Source of the DNA: Anaerolineaceae bacterium
GTDB taxonomy: Bacteria; Chloroflexota; Anaerolineae; Anaerolineales; Villigracilaceae
Direction of reading: 5' to 3'
DNA: 5,683 nucleotides
Assembly (NCBI GenBank): GCA_009885445.1
Contig: VFKQ01000061.1
Span: 1 to 5,683 of the forward strand
In this document: positions 1-5,397 of the stretch, one piece after another
How positions within the stretch are numbered: position 1 is the first letter of the stretch
How the letters are laid out: the number at the start of each line of letters is the position of its first letter
Position numbers and translations under genes: made by a program
The notes under the pieces: model-generated
What the model was told of the DNA's origin: nothing
Seen by the model: the letters and a program-made list of their open reading frames with translations, nothing else
Databases searched by the model: none

Positions 1-282
1 AACCGCACCATGATTCCGGGCATCATCGTCAGCGCGGTGTGTCACGTCCCGTTTGCGTGTCATCCATCTTATGCGCAGGGATACTATGATCGCGACAACG
101 AGTTTTATCTGGCCTGGGACAAGGTCAGCGAATCGGTGGAAGATGTGAAAAAATATTTAGACGAATGGGTGCATGGCGTGAAAGACCGCGACGAGTATTG
201 GAAAAAACTTGGCGAAGAAACGCACCAGCGCCTTGAAGTACAAAGGCTGATGAGCGAGCCGATTAATTATGGGAAATATTGA
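1..282 (+). CDS. CoA-transferase subunit A, C-terminal part (GctA/IpdA-like)
   Basis: This is the 3' end of a gene that begins upstream of the window; the frame is open from base 1 and ends at TGA 280-282. The visible 93 residues carry the typical end of family I CoA-transferase alpha subunits of the glutaconate CoA-transferase type. A hydrophobic strand leads into the segment HPSYAQGYYDRDNEFY, followed by a charged helical tail (YLDEWVHGVKDRDEYW) rich in Lys, Glu and Asp. Such subunits are usually about 280-320 aa, so roughly two thirds is missing. With the B subunit they form a cytoplasmic heteromer that moves CoA between acyl-CoA and a free acid; relatives (IpdAB) instead hydrolyse a ring in steroid catabolism. 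The next gene encodes the matching B subunit, which supports the call. The substrate cannot be told. An internal ATG at position 10 is very unlikely to be the true start, because it would leave only a fragment of the fold. Confidence 0.88.
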   Translation, partial: NRTMIPGIIVSAVCHVPFACHPSYAQGYYDRDNEFYLAWDKVSESVEDVKKYLDEWVHGVKDRDEYWKKLGEETHQRLEVQRLMSEPINYGKY

Positions 283-288
283 CAAGCG

Positions 289-352
289 GTACACAGGTAA
301 ACACGTAGACAAGTAGACACGTGTTTACCTGTGTACTTGTGTACCTGTCTAC
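289..352. repeat. Palindromic array of eight GTAVACAV octamers (4 forward + 4 reverse)
   Basis: The spacer between the two CoA-transferase subunits is built from octamers read without gaps. Forward units are GTACACAG, GTAAACAC, GTAGACAA and GTAGACAC (289-320). Then come four units on the opposite strand (321-352) whose reverse complements are GTAAACAC, GTACACAG, GTACACAA and GTAGACAG. All fit GTAVACAV, where V is A, C or G. Folded about 320/321, 26 of 32 base pairs match and the six mismatches fall only at V positions. In a shifted register, 289-306 pairs perfectly with 319-336 (18 bp, 12-nt loop). In another, 311-319 pairs with 346-354 (9 bp). I recall similar degenerate strings from Chloroflexota-type genomes but cannot verify that here. 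The function is unknown: interspersed repeat, protein-binding array or RNA hairpin. Confidence 0.85.
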
Positions 353-362
353 TTTTACACTT

Positions 363-366
363 GGAG
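363..366 (+). promoter_or_regulatory. Shine-Dalgarno GGAG deciding a GTG start
   Basis: GGAG lies 5 nt before GTG 372. It supports 372 as the start of the B subunit rather than the farther in-frame GTG at 321, which lies inside the palindromic array and would add 17 repeat-encoded residues not expected in the family. Confidence 0.6.
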
Positions 367-371
367 CAAAT

Positions 372-1148
372 GTGACCGAACAAATCTATTCCTCCGCAGA
401 ACTAATGATCGTCAACGCCGCGCGCCTGTTGCGTGATGGCGACGTTGTCTTCGTTGGAGTCGGCCAGCCGAATCTGGCCTGCAACCTCGCCAAGCGGACT
501 CACGCGCCCAACCTCGTCATGATTTACGAAGCCGGAGTCATCGGCGCGGAGCCGGCGCGTTTGCCCCTTTCCATCGGCGACCCGACACTTGTCAGCGGTG
601 CGCTTTCGGTGTGTAGCATGTTCGACATTTTTTCGAACTACCTCCAGCGCGGCAACGTGGACGTGGGTTTCATGGGCGGCGCGCAAATTGACAAGTACGG
701 CAACATCAACGCCACGGTCATCGGCGACTATAGCAAACCTAAAGTCCGCTTGCCCGGTTCGGGCGGCTCGCAGGAAATTGCGGCGTGGGCGAATCGCTGT
801 TACATTATGACGCCGCACCAGAAGCGACGCTTCCCCGAACGCGCGGACTTCCGCACCTCCGTCGGCGCGCTGGATGGCGGCGACGAACGTCAGCGCATCG
901 GACTGCGCGGACGCGGCATGCAAGCGGTGGTGACGGACATCGGCCTGCTCGAACCCGACCAAACGGGCGAATTGATTCTTGCCGCACTTCATCCGCGCAA
1001 AACTGTCGAGGACGCTAAAGCCAACACTGGCTGGGATTTGAAAGTGGCATCAGAAGTGCGCACGACGGAATTTGTCAGCGAGCGCGAGTTGATAATTTTG
1101 CGCGAGCAACTCGACCCGACGGGACTTTATTTGAAGAGCGCGGGGTGA
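372..1148 (+). CDS. CoA-transferase subunit B (GctB/IpdB-like)
   Basis: This is a complete 258-aa protein, the usual length for beta subunits of glutaconate-CoA-transferase-type enzymes. The N-terminal part has the nucleotide-fold strand DVVFVGVGQPNLACNLA (about 24-40). Next comes IYEAGVIGA, in which Glu53 sits where the catalytic glutamate (Glu54 of Acidaminococcus GctB) forms the acyl-CoA-derived thioester. GFMGGAQIDKYGNIN (about 99-113) and LPGSGG (127-132) are further family landmarks. Keeping the catalytic Glu argues for a real transferase rather than an IpdAB-type hydrolase, although the substrate is unknown. The start is GTG 372, chosen from GGAG 363-366 and from family length. An ATG at 370-372 overlaps it but is followed at once by TGA. 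The protein acts in the cytoplasm with the subunit encoded just upstream. The 89-nt gap between the two genes, filled by a palindromic array, is wider than usual for such subunit pairs. Confidence 0.92.
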   Translation: MTEQIYSSAELMIVNAARLLRDGDVVFVGVGQPNLACNLAKRTHAPNLVMIYEAGVIGAEPARLPLSIGDPTLVSGALSVCSMFDIFSNYLQRGNVDVGFMGGAQIDKYGNINATVIGDYSKPKVRLPGSGGSQEIAAWANRCYIMTPHQKRRFPERADFRTSVGALDGGDERQRIGLRGRGMQAVVTDIGLLEPDQTGELILAALHPRKTVEDAKANTGWDLKVASEVRTTEFVSERELIILREQLDPTGLYLKSAG

Positions 1149-1182
1149 AGAATAGAGAATGGTCAATGGTGATTTAGAGAGA

Positions 1183-1260
1183 ATTGGACGCGGCTTAGGC
1201 AGTCCAATAGCCAGCCGACGAAGGTCGGCTTCGTAAATGTAGCGGCGACTTTAGTCGCCG
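1183..1260. repeat. Cluster of three hairpins downstream of the CoA-transferase genes
   Basis: This non-coding stretch holds three consecutive inverted repeats. ATTGGAC 1183-1189 pairs with GTCCAAT 1202-1208 (12-nt loop). AGCCGAC 1213-1219 pairs with GTCGGCT 1224-1230 (loop GAAG). CGGCGAC 1243-1249 pairs with GTCGCCG 1254-1260 (loop TTTA). A fourth pairing, ACGAAG 1218-1223 with CTTCGT 1229-1234, overlaps the second and excludes it. No U-run follows any stem, so a classical intrinsic terminator is not supported, although the stems could protect or end the upstream mRNA in another way. The compact stem series resembles REP-like or MITE-like interspersed elements. That reading is inference, because only one copy is in the window. 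The rest of 1149-1295 shows nothing else convincing beyond a possible -10 box. Confidence 0.6.
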
Positions 1261-1275
1261 AACCAAAAAACCGCA

Positions 1276-1281
1276 TACAAT
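1276..1281 (+). promoter_or_regulatory. Possible -10 box TACAAT
   Basis: TACAAT lies 14 nt before ATG 1296 and matches the -10 consensus at five of six bases. No good -35 is seen at the right distance. If used, transcription would begin within about 10 nt of the start codon, which fits the lack of a Shine-Dalgarno there. Confidence 0.3.
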
Positions 1282-1295
1282 ATCCCCAGAACCCC

Positions 1296-2237
1296 ATGCC
1301 CACATTCTTCCCGCATCTCGGACAAACCCAAACCAACGCCCCGGCGGATTTTCTCAGCGCTCGACAGGCTGGACTGCGCGAGAGCAAAGCCAGCGCCCTG
1401 ATCGAGATTGAAATAGACGCCACGCGCCAGATGGTCCTGCTCTTCGCGCACGGCGAACAAGTGGGTGCCTTCGTAGTGGACAACGCTCAAGCGCGGCCCG
1501 TCGTCATTCACGAACTGCCTCCCGCCTGGGTAGCGGCAAAAAAATCCTATCGTCTCGCCATATTGCCAGATGTGGCCGCGCGCCTGGCCTGGCTGGCTTG
1601 CGAATCGCAACAACGCAACGCGCTCACCCTCAGCGGCCCAGAGGCGTGGACGCGCCAACTAAATCTATGGAGAGACGCGCGCTTTGCCGGGCTGGCGCAA
1701 GTCAGCTCTGCTTCAGAGCAGGCCTTCGCCTATTTTCAAAATGGCCGGCCCGTCAAACAAGATACTATCTTTAGCAATGCAGATGGATTCTCCTCCAGCC
1801 TGCCCGAGCAATGGCACGAAAAAGACATACAGGTAGTCACCTACGAAATCAACCCGGCCAGCGTGGCGAATCAGTGTTTGCAATTACGCCAAAGCACACG
1901 ACGCTGGAGCAATGCCGTTCTGAAAAGCTACCGCAACATCGCTGGTCAGAAATTACTTCAAGTCATGAACCACGATGTCATGCTCCACATCCGTCCACGG
2001 CAGTGGAATATTCAAGTGGAAGAAGAAGGCATTCTCGACGAGCACTTCTTTCCCGCCGTCGCGCAACAGGCGCAGGCCTATCAAACCGTCCTGCTGGCTT
2101 GCAACCAACAAATGAGCTTCGCCATCGGCGATTACCTCACCCGCCGCATCCTCATCGAAATGTTCGACGAGTTAAGCCGCGACGAACGCAGCACACTCGA
2201 AAATCACCGCTTAATTCCGGCGTCAATTTCAGCATAA
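1296..2237 (+). CDS. Uncharacterised protein with two PATAN/DUF4388-like repeats and a helical C-terminal domain
   Basis: I do not recognise a named family for this 313-aa soluble protein. It has no signal peptide or TM segment. Two segments look related. Residues 32-63 contain QMVLLFAHGEQV, and residues 130-161 contain QAFAYFQNGRPV. They share Q-x4-F-x2-G-x2-V, each preceded by a short beta-like run and each ending in an Asn about 10 residues after the Gly. This strand-turn-strand pattern is reminiscent of DUF4388/PATAN domains, found in bacterial signalling and polarity proteins. Residues 205-305 look mainly helical (KSYRNIAGQKLLQVMNHDV; YLTRRILIEMFDELSRDER) and may be a separate bundle domain. 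ATG 1296 is the first good start and has no Shine-Dalgarno; the repeat-like region begins soon after it. The next gene starts 9 nt after its stop, so the two are probably cotranscribed. Existence of the gene is well supported by length and spacing; function is not. Confidence 0.75.
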   Translation: MPTFFPHLGQTQTNAPADFLSARQAGLRESKASALIEIEIDATRQMVLLFAHGEQVGAFVVDNAQARPVVIHELPPAWVAAKKSYRLAILPDVAARLAWLACESQQRNALTLSGPEAWTRQLNLWRDARFAGLAQVSSASEQAFAYFQNGRPVKQDTIFSNADGFSSSLPEQWHEKDIQVVTYEINPASVANQCLQLRQSTRRWSNAVLKSYRNIAGQKLLQVMNHDVMLHIRPRQWNIQVEEEGILDEHFFPAVAQQAQAYQTVLLACNQQMSFAIGDYLTRRILIEMFDELSRDERSTLENHRLIPASISA

Positions 2238-2242
2238 GAGGG
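2238..2242 (+). promoter_or_regulatory. Shine-Dalgarno GAGGG deciding a TTG start
   Basis: GAGGG follows the stop codon of the upstream gene directly and ends 4 nt before TTG 2247. No ATG is near. This is the main reason for calling the rare TTG start of the membrane protein, and it suggests translational coupling to the gene before it. Confidence 0.6.
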
Positions 2243-2246
2243 CTAA

Positions 2247-3128
2247 TTGAAATCATCCATCGCTTCCCCTACGCGCGCCAACGACCAATTGCATTTACGC
2301 TGGGCCATGTATGCCAGCATCATGCTCACAGCCTTGTTTATTTGGGTCTATCATTACGAACCCTTCACCCAGATTTCGGAGTACGTCAACGACAAGGTGT
2401 TAGACATCCTCACCCTCATCCCCTCGCTGGCCGCCGCCTATTGGGGCACAAAGCTGGCGCGGCACTTCAATCAGGCCGAGCCGCCTTATCGAATCTGGAA
2501 TACTTTCGCCATCGGCTGGTGGTTTTGGGTGGGCGGCGAACTGCTCGGTTTTGTCTACGACGCAATCTATCGCAATAGCAGTTATCCCGAACTGACTCTG
2601 ATTGACCTATTTTGGGCGCTCGGTTATTTTTTCTTTGGCATCTCGCTCTATTACCAATTCAAACTTATTAATTTCGGCAAACAGCGGCGCTTGTCTCTGC
2701 TGTATTTTCTCTTCATCGCCATTGCGCTGGCCCTCGCTTATGCGCTCACGCAGTGGGCGTTCAACGCCGGCCTCGGCGCAGACACGGCCTGGCTCGTGGT
2801 CTACATCTCCATCCTCTACCCCGTCTTCGACACATTTCAAGGCGGCGCGGCACTGCGTTTATTTTTCCTTTTTGGTCGCGGCTATCTCGGTCGTCCGTGG
2901 TGGGGCCTGATCGCCTTCGCCATCGCAGACTCGATCTACATTTTCTTCTGGCTCGGCGGCGACCAATGGATTTCACCTCAAGCCTACACCCTGCTCGACT
3001 TATTCTCCTCCACAGCCTATCTCAGCGGATACATCATCTCGGCTCTTGCCTTCCTCGTAGCGGGTGACCGTCTCGACAGCCTCTCTGCTCCTCAGGCATA
3101 TCACGCCCCCGCTCAAGCGGGGGACTGA
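2247..3128 (+). CDS. 8-TM membrane protein resembling a stand-alone sensor domain
   Basis: This 293-aa integral membrane protein has eight predicted hydrophobic segments: about 18-36, 50-69, 86-107, 117-139, 149-170, 181-209, 217-237 and 247-272. Motifs such as LIDLFWALGYFFFGISLYYQ (TM4) and ILYPVFD (TM6) recall the N-terminal 7-8 TM sensory regions of bacterial histidine kinases and GGDEF proteins, which often carry D-x-Y-x-L-x-x-Y-P and Y-P-x-x-D signatures. No kinase, GGDEF or other output domain follows; the protein ends about 20 residues after TM8. TLIDLF (117-122) and TLLDLF (248-253) are 131 residues apart, and TM1-4 and TM5-8 keep the same spacing, which suggests a 4+4 TM duplication. 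The start is TTG 2247, with Shine-Dalgarno GAGGG. The last 11 codons and the TGA lie in a palindrome. It sits in an apparent operon with the uncharacterised soluble protein before it. A small transporter or other membrane role cannot be excluded. Confidence 0.72.
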   Translation: MKSSIASPTRANDQLHLRWAMYASIMLTALFIWVYHYEPFTQISEYVNDKVLDILTLIPSLAAAYWGTKLARHFNQAEPPYRIWNTFAIGWWFWVGGELLGFVYDAIYRNSSYPELTLIDLFWALGYFFFGISLYYQFKLINFGKQRRLSLLYFLFIAIALALAYALTQWAFNAGLGADTAWLVVYISILYPVFDTFQGGAALRLFFLFGRGYLGRPWWGLIAFAIADSIYIFFWLGGDQWISPQAYTLLDLFSSTAYLSGYIISALAFLVAGDRLDSLSAPQAYHAPAQAGD

Positions 3129-3134
3129 TATGCC
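3095..3134. repeat. 40-nt palindrome supplying the 3' end of the membrane-protein gene
   Basis: GGCATATCA 3095-3103 pairs with TGATATGCC 3126-3134 (9 bp). After a 2x2 mismatch, CCCCCGC 3106-3112 pairs with GCGGGGG 3117-3123 around the loop TCAA. The element encodes the protein tail AYHAPAQAGD and contains the TGA stop (3126-3128). The near-perfect symmetry, the lack of a following T-run and the overlap with coding sequence suggest an inserted REP-like or MITE-like element rather than a classical terminator. It could still end or stabilise the mRNA. Confidence 0.75.
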
Positions 3135-3169
3135 CTTCACAGAAATTAACCTCCAGCGAGAATTGGGGT

Positions 3170-3913
3170 ATGACGGCGCGCATTATTCAAGCAGTGCTTT
3201 TTGATTTGGGCGGAACGCTGATGTATTCGCGCGAACCGTGGGAACCGATTCTCGAGCGCGGCTATCGCGCCATGGCCGAATCATTTTATGCGCAGGGGCT
3301 GGACGTTGACCCGCACGATTTACCGCGCGCCATCCGCTATCACCTTGACCAGTATTTCACACGCCGCGAGAAAGATTTTTATGAAACCACCTACGTCGCC
3401 GTCCTACGCGAGTTATTGAAAGACAAAGGTCACCCGCAAGTGCAGGTCGCCGTCATCCGCCGCGCATTGGACGCGTTCTACGCTCACACTCAACCCAACT
3501 GGACTCTCGAAGACGACGCCCTGCTGACTCTGCGCACGCTCGAAGCGGGCGGCTATCATCTCGGGCTGGTCTCCAACGCGGGCGACAATCAGGATGTCTT
3601 TCAATTGGTCAATCGTTTTAAAATAGAACCCTTCTTCGACTTCGTGCTCACCTCTGCGGCCTGTTCGTATCGCAAACCGCATGCGCGCATCTTCGAACTT
3701 GCGTTGGCGCACTGGCATATTCCTGCGCGCGAAATCGCCATGGTCGGCGACAGCCTCGAAGCGGACATCGCCGGCGCAAGCGCCATGGGTTTGTACACCG
3801 CCTGGATCTCGCGTCGCGCCCCTCGGACGGCGACCCGCTCCACAGTGCGGCCCGATGCGGAGTTGACGTCGCTGATCGAATTGCCGGCGTTGTTGAGTCG
3901 TCTGTCAGCATGA
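3170..3913 (+). CDS. HAD-superfamily hydrolase
   Basis: This 247-aa cytoplasmic enzyme carries all the haloacid dehalogenase-like landmarks. Motif I is VLFDLGGTL with nucleophile Asp12. A helical cap follows (about 20-110). Motif II is LVSNAGD with Ser135. Motif III is Lys169 in YRKPHARIF, and motif IV is MVGDSLEADIAGA with Asp194 and Asp199. The layout, with a helical cap between motifs I and II, is that of subfamily I phosphatases such as phosphoglycolate phosphatase-like or YjjG-like enzymes. The residue two after the nucleophile is Gly14 instead of the usual general acid/base Asp, a variant common in FDLGGTL-type members. The substrate is unknown. The start ATG 3170 has only a weak ribosome site (GCGAG 3156-3160). 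The gene begins 41 nt after the membrane protein ends, and an EamA transporter gene starts 12 nt after its stop. Alternatives inside the superfamily, such as a dehalogenase, are less likely. Confidence 0.92.
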   Translation: MTARIIQAVLFDLGGTLMYSREPWEPILERGYRAMAESFYAQGLDVDPHDLPRAIRYHLDQYFTRREKDFYETTYVAVLRELLKDKGHPQVQVAVIRRALDAFYAHTQPNWTLEDDALLTLRTLEAGGYHLGLVSNAGDNQDVFQLVNRFKIEPFFDFVLTSAACSYRKPHARIFELALAHWHIPAREIAMVGDSLEADIAGASAMGLYTAWISRRAPRTATRSTVRPDAELTSLIELPALLSRLSA

Positions 3914-3919
3914 TAGAAT
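3914..3919 (+). promoter_or_regulatory. Possible -10 box TAGAAT of a leaderless promoter
   Basis: TAGAAT starts directly after the HAD stop codon and ends 6 nt before ATG 3926. TTGAGT at 3893-3898 could be a -35, but the 15-nt spacer is short. A -10 of the TANNNT type at this distance from ATG is the known layout of leaderless genes in several phyla. The gene has no Shine-Dalgarno, which fits. Confidence 0.45.
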
Positions 3920-3925
3920 CGCGCG

Positions 3926-4831
3926 ATGAATCCTCCCTCCAATAAAAAATTAATTGCATACCTGTGCCTGCTCGCGGGAATTTTTGCGTTGGGCATGACA
4001 GCCATGTTTGTGCGCTGGGCCAACGCGCCCGGGCCGATGACAGCATTTTATCGTCTGGCGATTGCGTCTCTGCTGACATTGCCGATTTTTGTTTTTCAAT
4101 TGCGGCGCAATCCAAAAATTCCGTGGGCGCATTTTCTTTTTCCAGTGCTGGGCGGAATTTTAACTGCCGGCGATTTTGCATTTTGGTACACGTCGGTGGG
4201 CTACACCACGGCGGCGAATGCGACTTTGCTGGGCAACACCGCGCCGCTGTGGGTGGCGTTGATTGCGGCCCTGTTTTTTCGCGAACGCCTGACGCGCGCT
4301 TTTTGGCTCGGGCTGACTCTCGCTTTGAGCGGGTCGGCGCTGATCGTGAGCCGCGACTTTTTGTTGCACCCCACGCTCGGCCTGGGCGACATGCTCGCGC
4401 TAACCGCCGCATTTTTTTATGGCGGTTACATGCTCGTCACACAACGCGGACGCGCGCGCATGGACGCCTTCCCCTACTGGTGGGTCACTTCGTTCTCTGC
4501 GACGATAAGTTTGCTGATCATTAATCTTGTGCTGGGCAATTCATTCAGCGGATACTCCGCACAGACCTGGCAGGTGTTTTTTGCCAGCGCATTTGTTTCG
4601 CAGTTGATCGGCTATCTGGCGATTTCGTACGCACTCGGGCATTTACCCGCCTCCGTCGTCTCACCGACGATGATCGGCCAACCCATCGTGACGACGATTC
4701 TCGCCATCCCTCTGCTGGGCGAATCGCCGAATGGCTGGCAGGTTGCGGGCGGAGCATTGGCGCTGGCCGGAATTTATCTGGTCAATCAGGCGCACATGCG
4801 CGCAGAAAAAAATCCTGCACTTGCAGGCTAA
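3926..4831 (+). CDS. EamA/DMT-superfamily transporter (RhaT/YdcZ-type permease)
   Basis: This 301-aa inner-membrane protein has about ten TM segments arranged as two EamA repeats, near residues 10-142 and 155-288, the standard build of drug/metabolite transporters. Family marks include FVRWANAPGPMTAFYRL in the first repeat and TTAANATLLGNTAPLWVAL in the TM3-4 area. FFRERLTRAFWLGL, with Glu120, precedes the last helix of the first repeat. LLGESPNGWQVAGGALALAG, with Glu266, is the matching place in the second repeat. Such permeases export or exchange small metabolites or amino acids; the substrate is not predictable from sequence. The start ATG 3926 lies 12 nt after the HAD gene with no Shine-Dalgarno, so it is either read through from that gene or made from a leaderless transcript. 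The length is typical of the family and the gene is intact. Confidence 0.95.
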   Translation: MNPPSNKKLIAYLCLLAGIFALGMTAMFVRWANAPGPMTAFYRLAIASLLTLPIFVFQLRRNPKIPWAHFLFPVLGGILTAGDFAFWYTSVGYTTAANATLLGNTAPLWVALIAALFFRERLTRAFWLGLTLALSGSALIVSRDFLLHPTLGLGDMLALTAAFFYGGYMLVTQRGRARMDAFPYWWVTSFSATISLLIINLVLGNSFSGYSAQTWQVFFASAFVSQLIGYLAISYALGHLPASVVSPTMIGQPIVTTILAIPLLGESPNGWQVAGGALALAGIYLVNQAHMRAEKNPALAG

Positions 4832-4861
4832 ACCTCTCACTCATGTAAAAAGGAGCACACA

Positions 4862-5368
4862 ATGGACACCTACGAAAAGAATGTTGACAAGGCCGCAAAA
4901 AAATTAGAGTCGCTGGCGAGCGGAGCGAACCGTGTTCGCAACGGCTGCATCGCTGTCCTCGCTAATTTATTCTTCGCCGCCTTCTGCTTGTGGGGCGTGT
5001 ATGCCGGTTATCAAAGTTGGCAATTAGGAGCCAACGGCCAAACGGCAACCGCAATCGTCGTCCGCATGGATGAACAAAGCGACTCGGAGGGAGGCTGTTG
5101 CACGTATGTGCCGGTCATGGAATACACGGTGGACGGCCAAACCTACACAATGCGCGGCAACACGGCTTCCGATCCGCCGCAATATCGCGTGGGTGAAGAA
5201 GTTCCGATTCTGTACGATCCGGCTGCGCCCGACAAGGCTCAAATCAATCGTTGGTCTGAGCGCTGGCTCATGCCGCTTATTTTGATTCCTTCGATGCTAA
5301 TTGCCGCGCTCGTGGTGAATTTTTTCATGCTCCGCGCCATCCGTCGCGGCGAGGATATTAGCCAATAA
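4862..5368 (+). CDS. DUF3592 family membrane protein
   Basis: This 168-aa protein has TM helices at about 28-50 and 135-157, flanking a domain of roughly 85 residues. The pattern matches DUF3592: TATAIVVRMDEQSDSEGG, then CCTYVPVMEYTVDGQTYT, then YRVGEEVPILYDPAAPDKAQI, which gives the family's x-Y-x-P-V-x-x-Y, G-x-x-V-x-x-L-Y-D-P and P-x-x-A-x-I signatures. The middle domain probably faces outside the cytoplasm, with both ends inside (the C-terminal end is basic, RAIRRG). The function of DUF3592 is not known. Cys79-Cys80 are adjacent, which is a noticeable local oddity. The start ATG 4862 has a strong AAGGAG (4850-4855) at 6-nt spacing. The gene is 30 nt after the EamA gene, so cotranscription is possible. 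Confidence 0.88.
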   Translation: MDTYEKNVDKAAKKLESLASGANRVRNGCIAVLANLFFAAFCLWGVYAGYQSWQLGANGQTATAIVVRMDEQSDSEGGCCTYVPVMEYTVDGQTYTMRGNTASDPPQYRVGEEVPILYDPAAPDKAQINRWSERWLMPLILIPSMLIAALVVNFFMLRAIRRGEDISQ

Positions 5369-5397
5369 TTCGCCAGCCGTAAAATGTTGAGCCGTTG

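Noticed and set aside
289..352. CRISPR array
   Set aside because: Units are 8 nt, contiguous and without spacers, and they reverse strand; this is not a repeat-spacer structure.
321..371. N-terminal extension of the B subunit from GTG 321
   Set aside because: It would translate half of the palindromic array, has no ribosome site, and exceeds the family length; GTG 372 has GGAG at good spacing.
402..992. Minus-strand frame of 196 codons inside the B-subunit gene
   Set aside because: It is fully antisense to a confident CoA-transferase gene, with no family signal.
1811..2578. Long open frame (255 codons) on + in another frame across the junction of two genes
   Set aside because: It overlaps both better-supported genes, is very rich in Arg, His and Pro, and has no recognisable fold: a GC-driven shadow.
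3648..4412. Long open frame (254 codons) on the minus strand over the HAD and EamA genes
   Set aside because: It is antisense to two clear family members and has an Arg/Ser/Pro-rich composition typical of shadows.
4806..4827. Hairpin CCTGC/GCAGG next to an A-run, which on the minus strand looks like an intrinsic terminator
   Set aside because: The stem is only 5 bp, it lies inside the EamA coding end, and no minus-strand gene exists to be terminated.
4821..4849. Possible promoter TTGCAG - 17 nt - TGTAAA before the DUF3592 gene
   Set aside because: Each hexamer matches the consensus at only four of six positions, and the implied transcript start would fall at the ribosome site.
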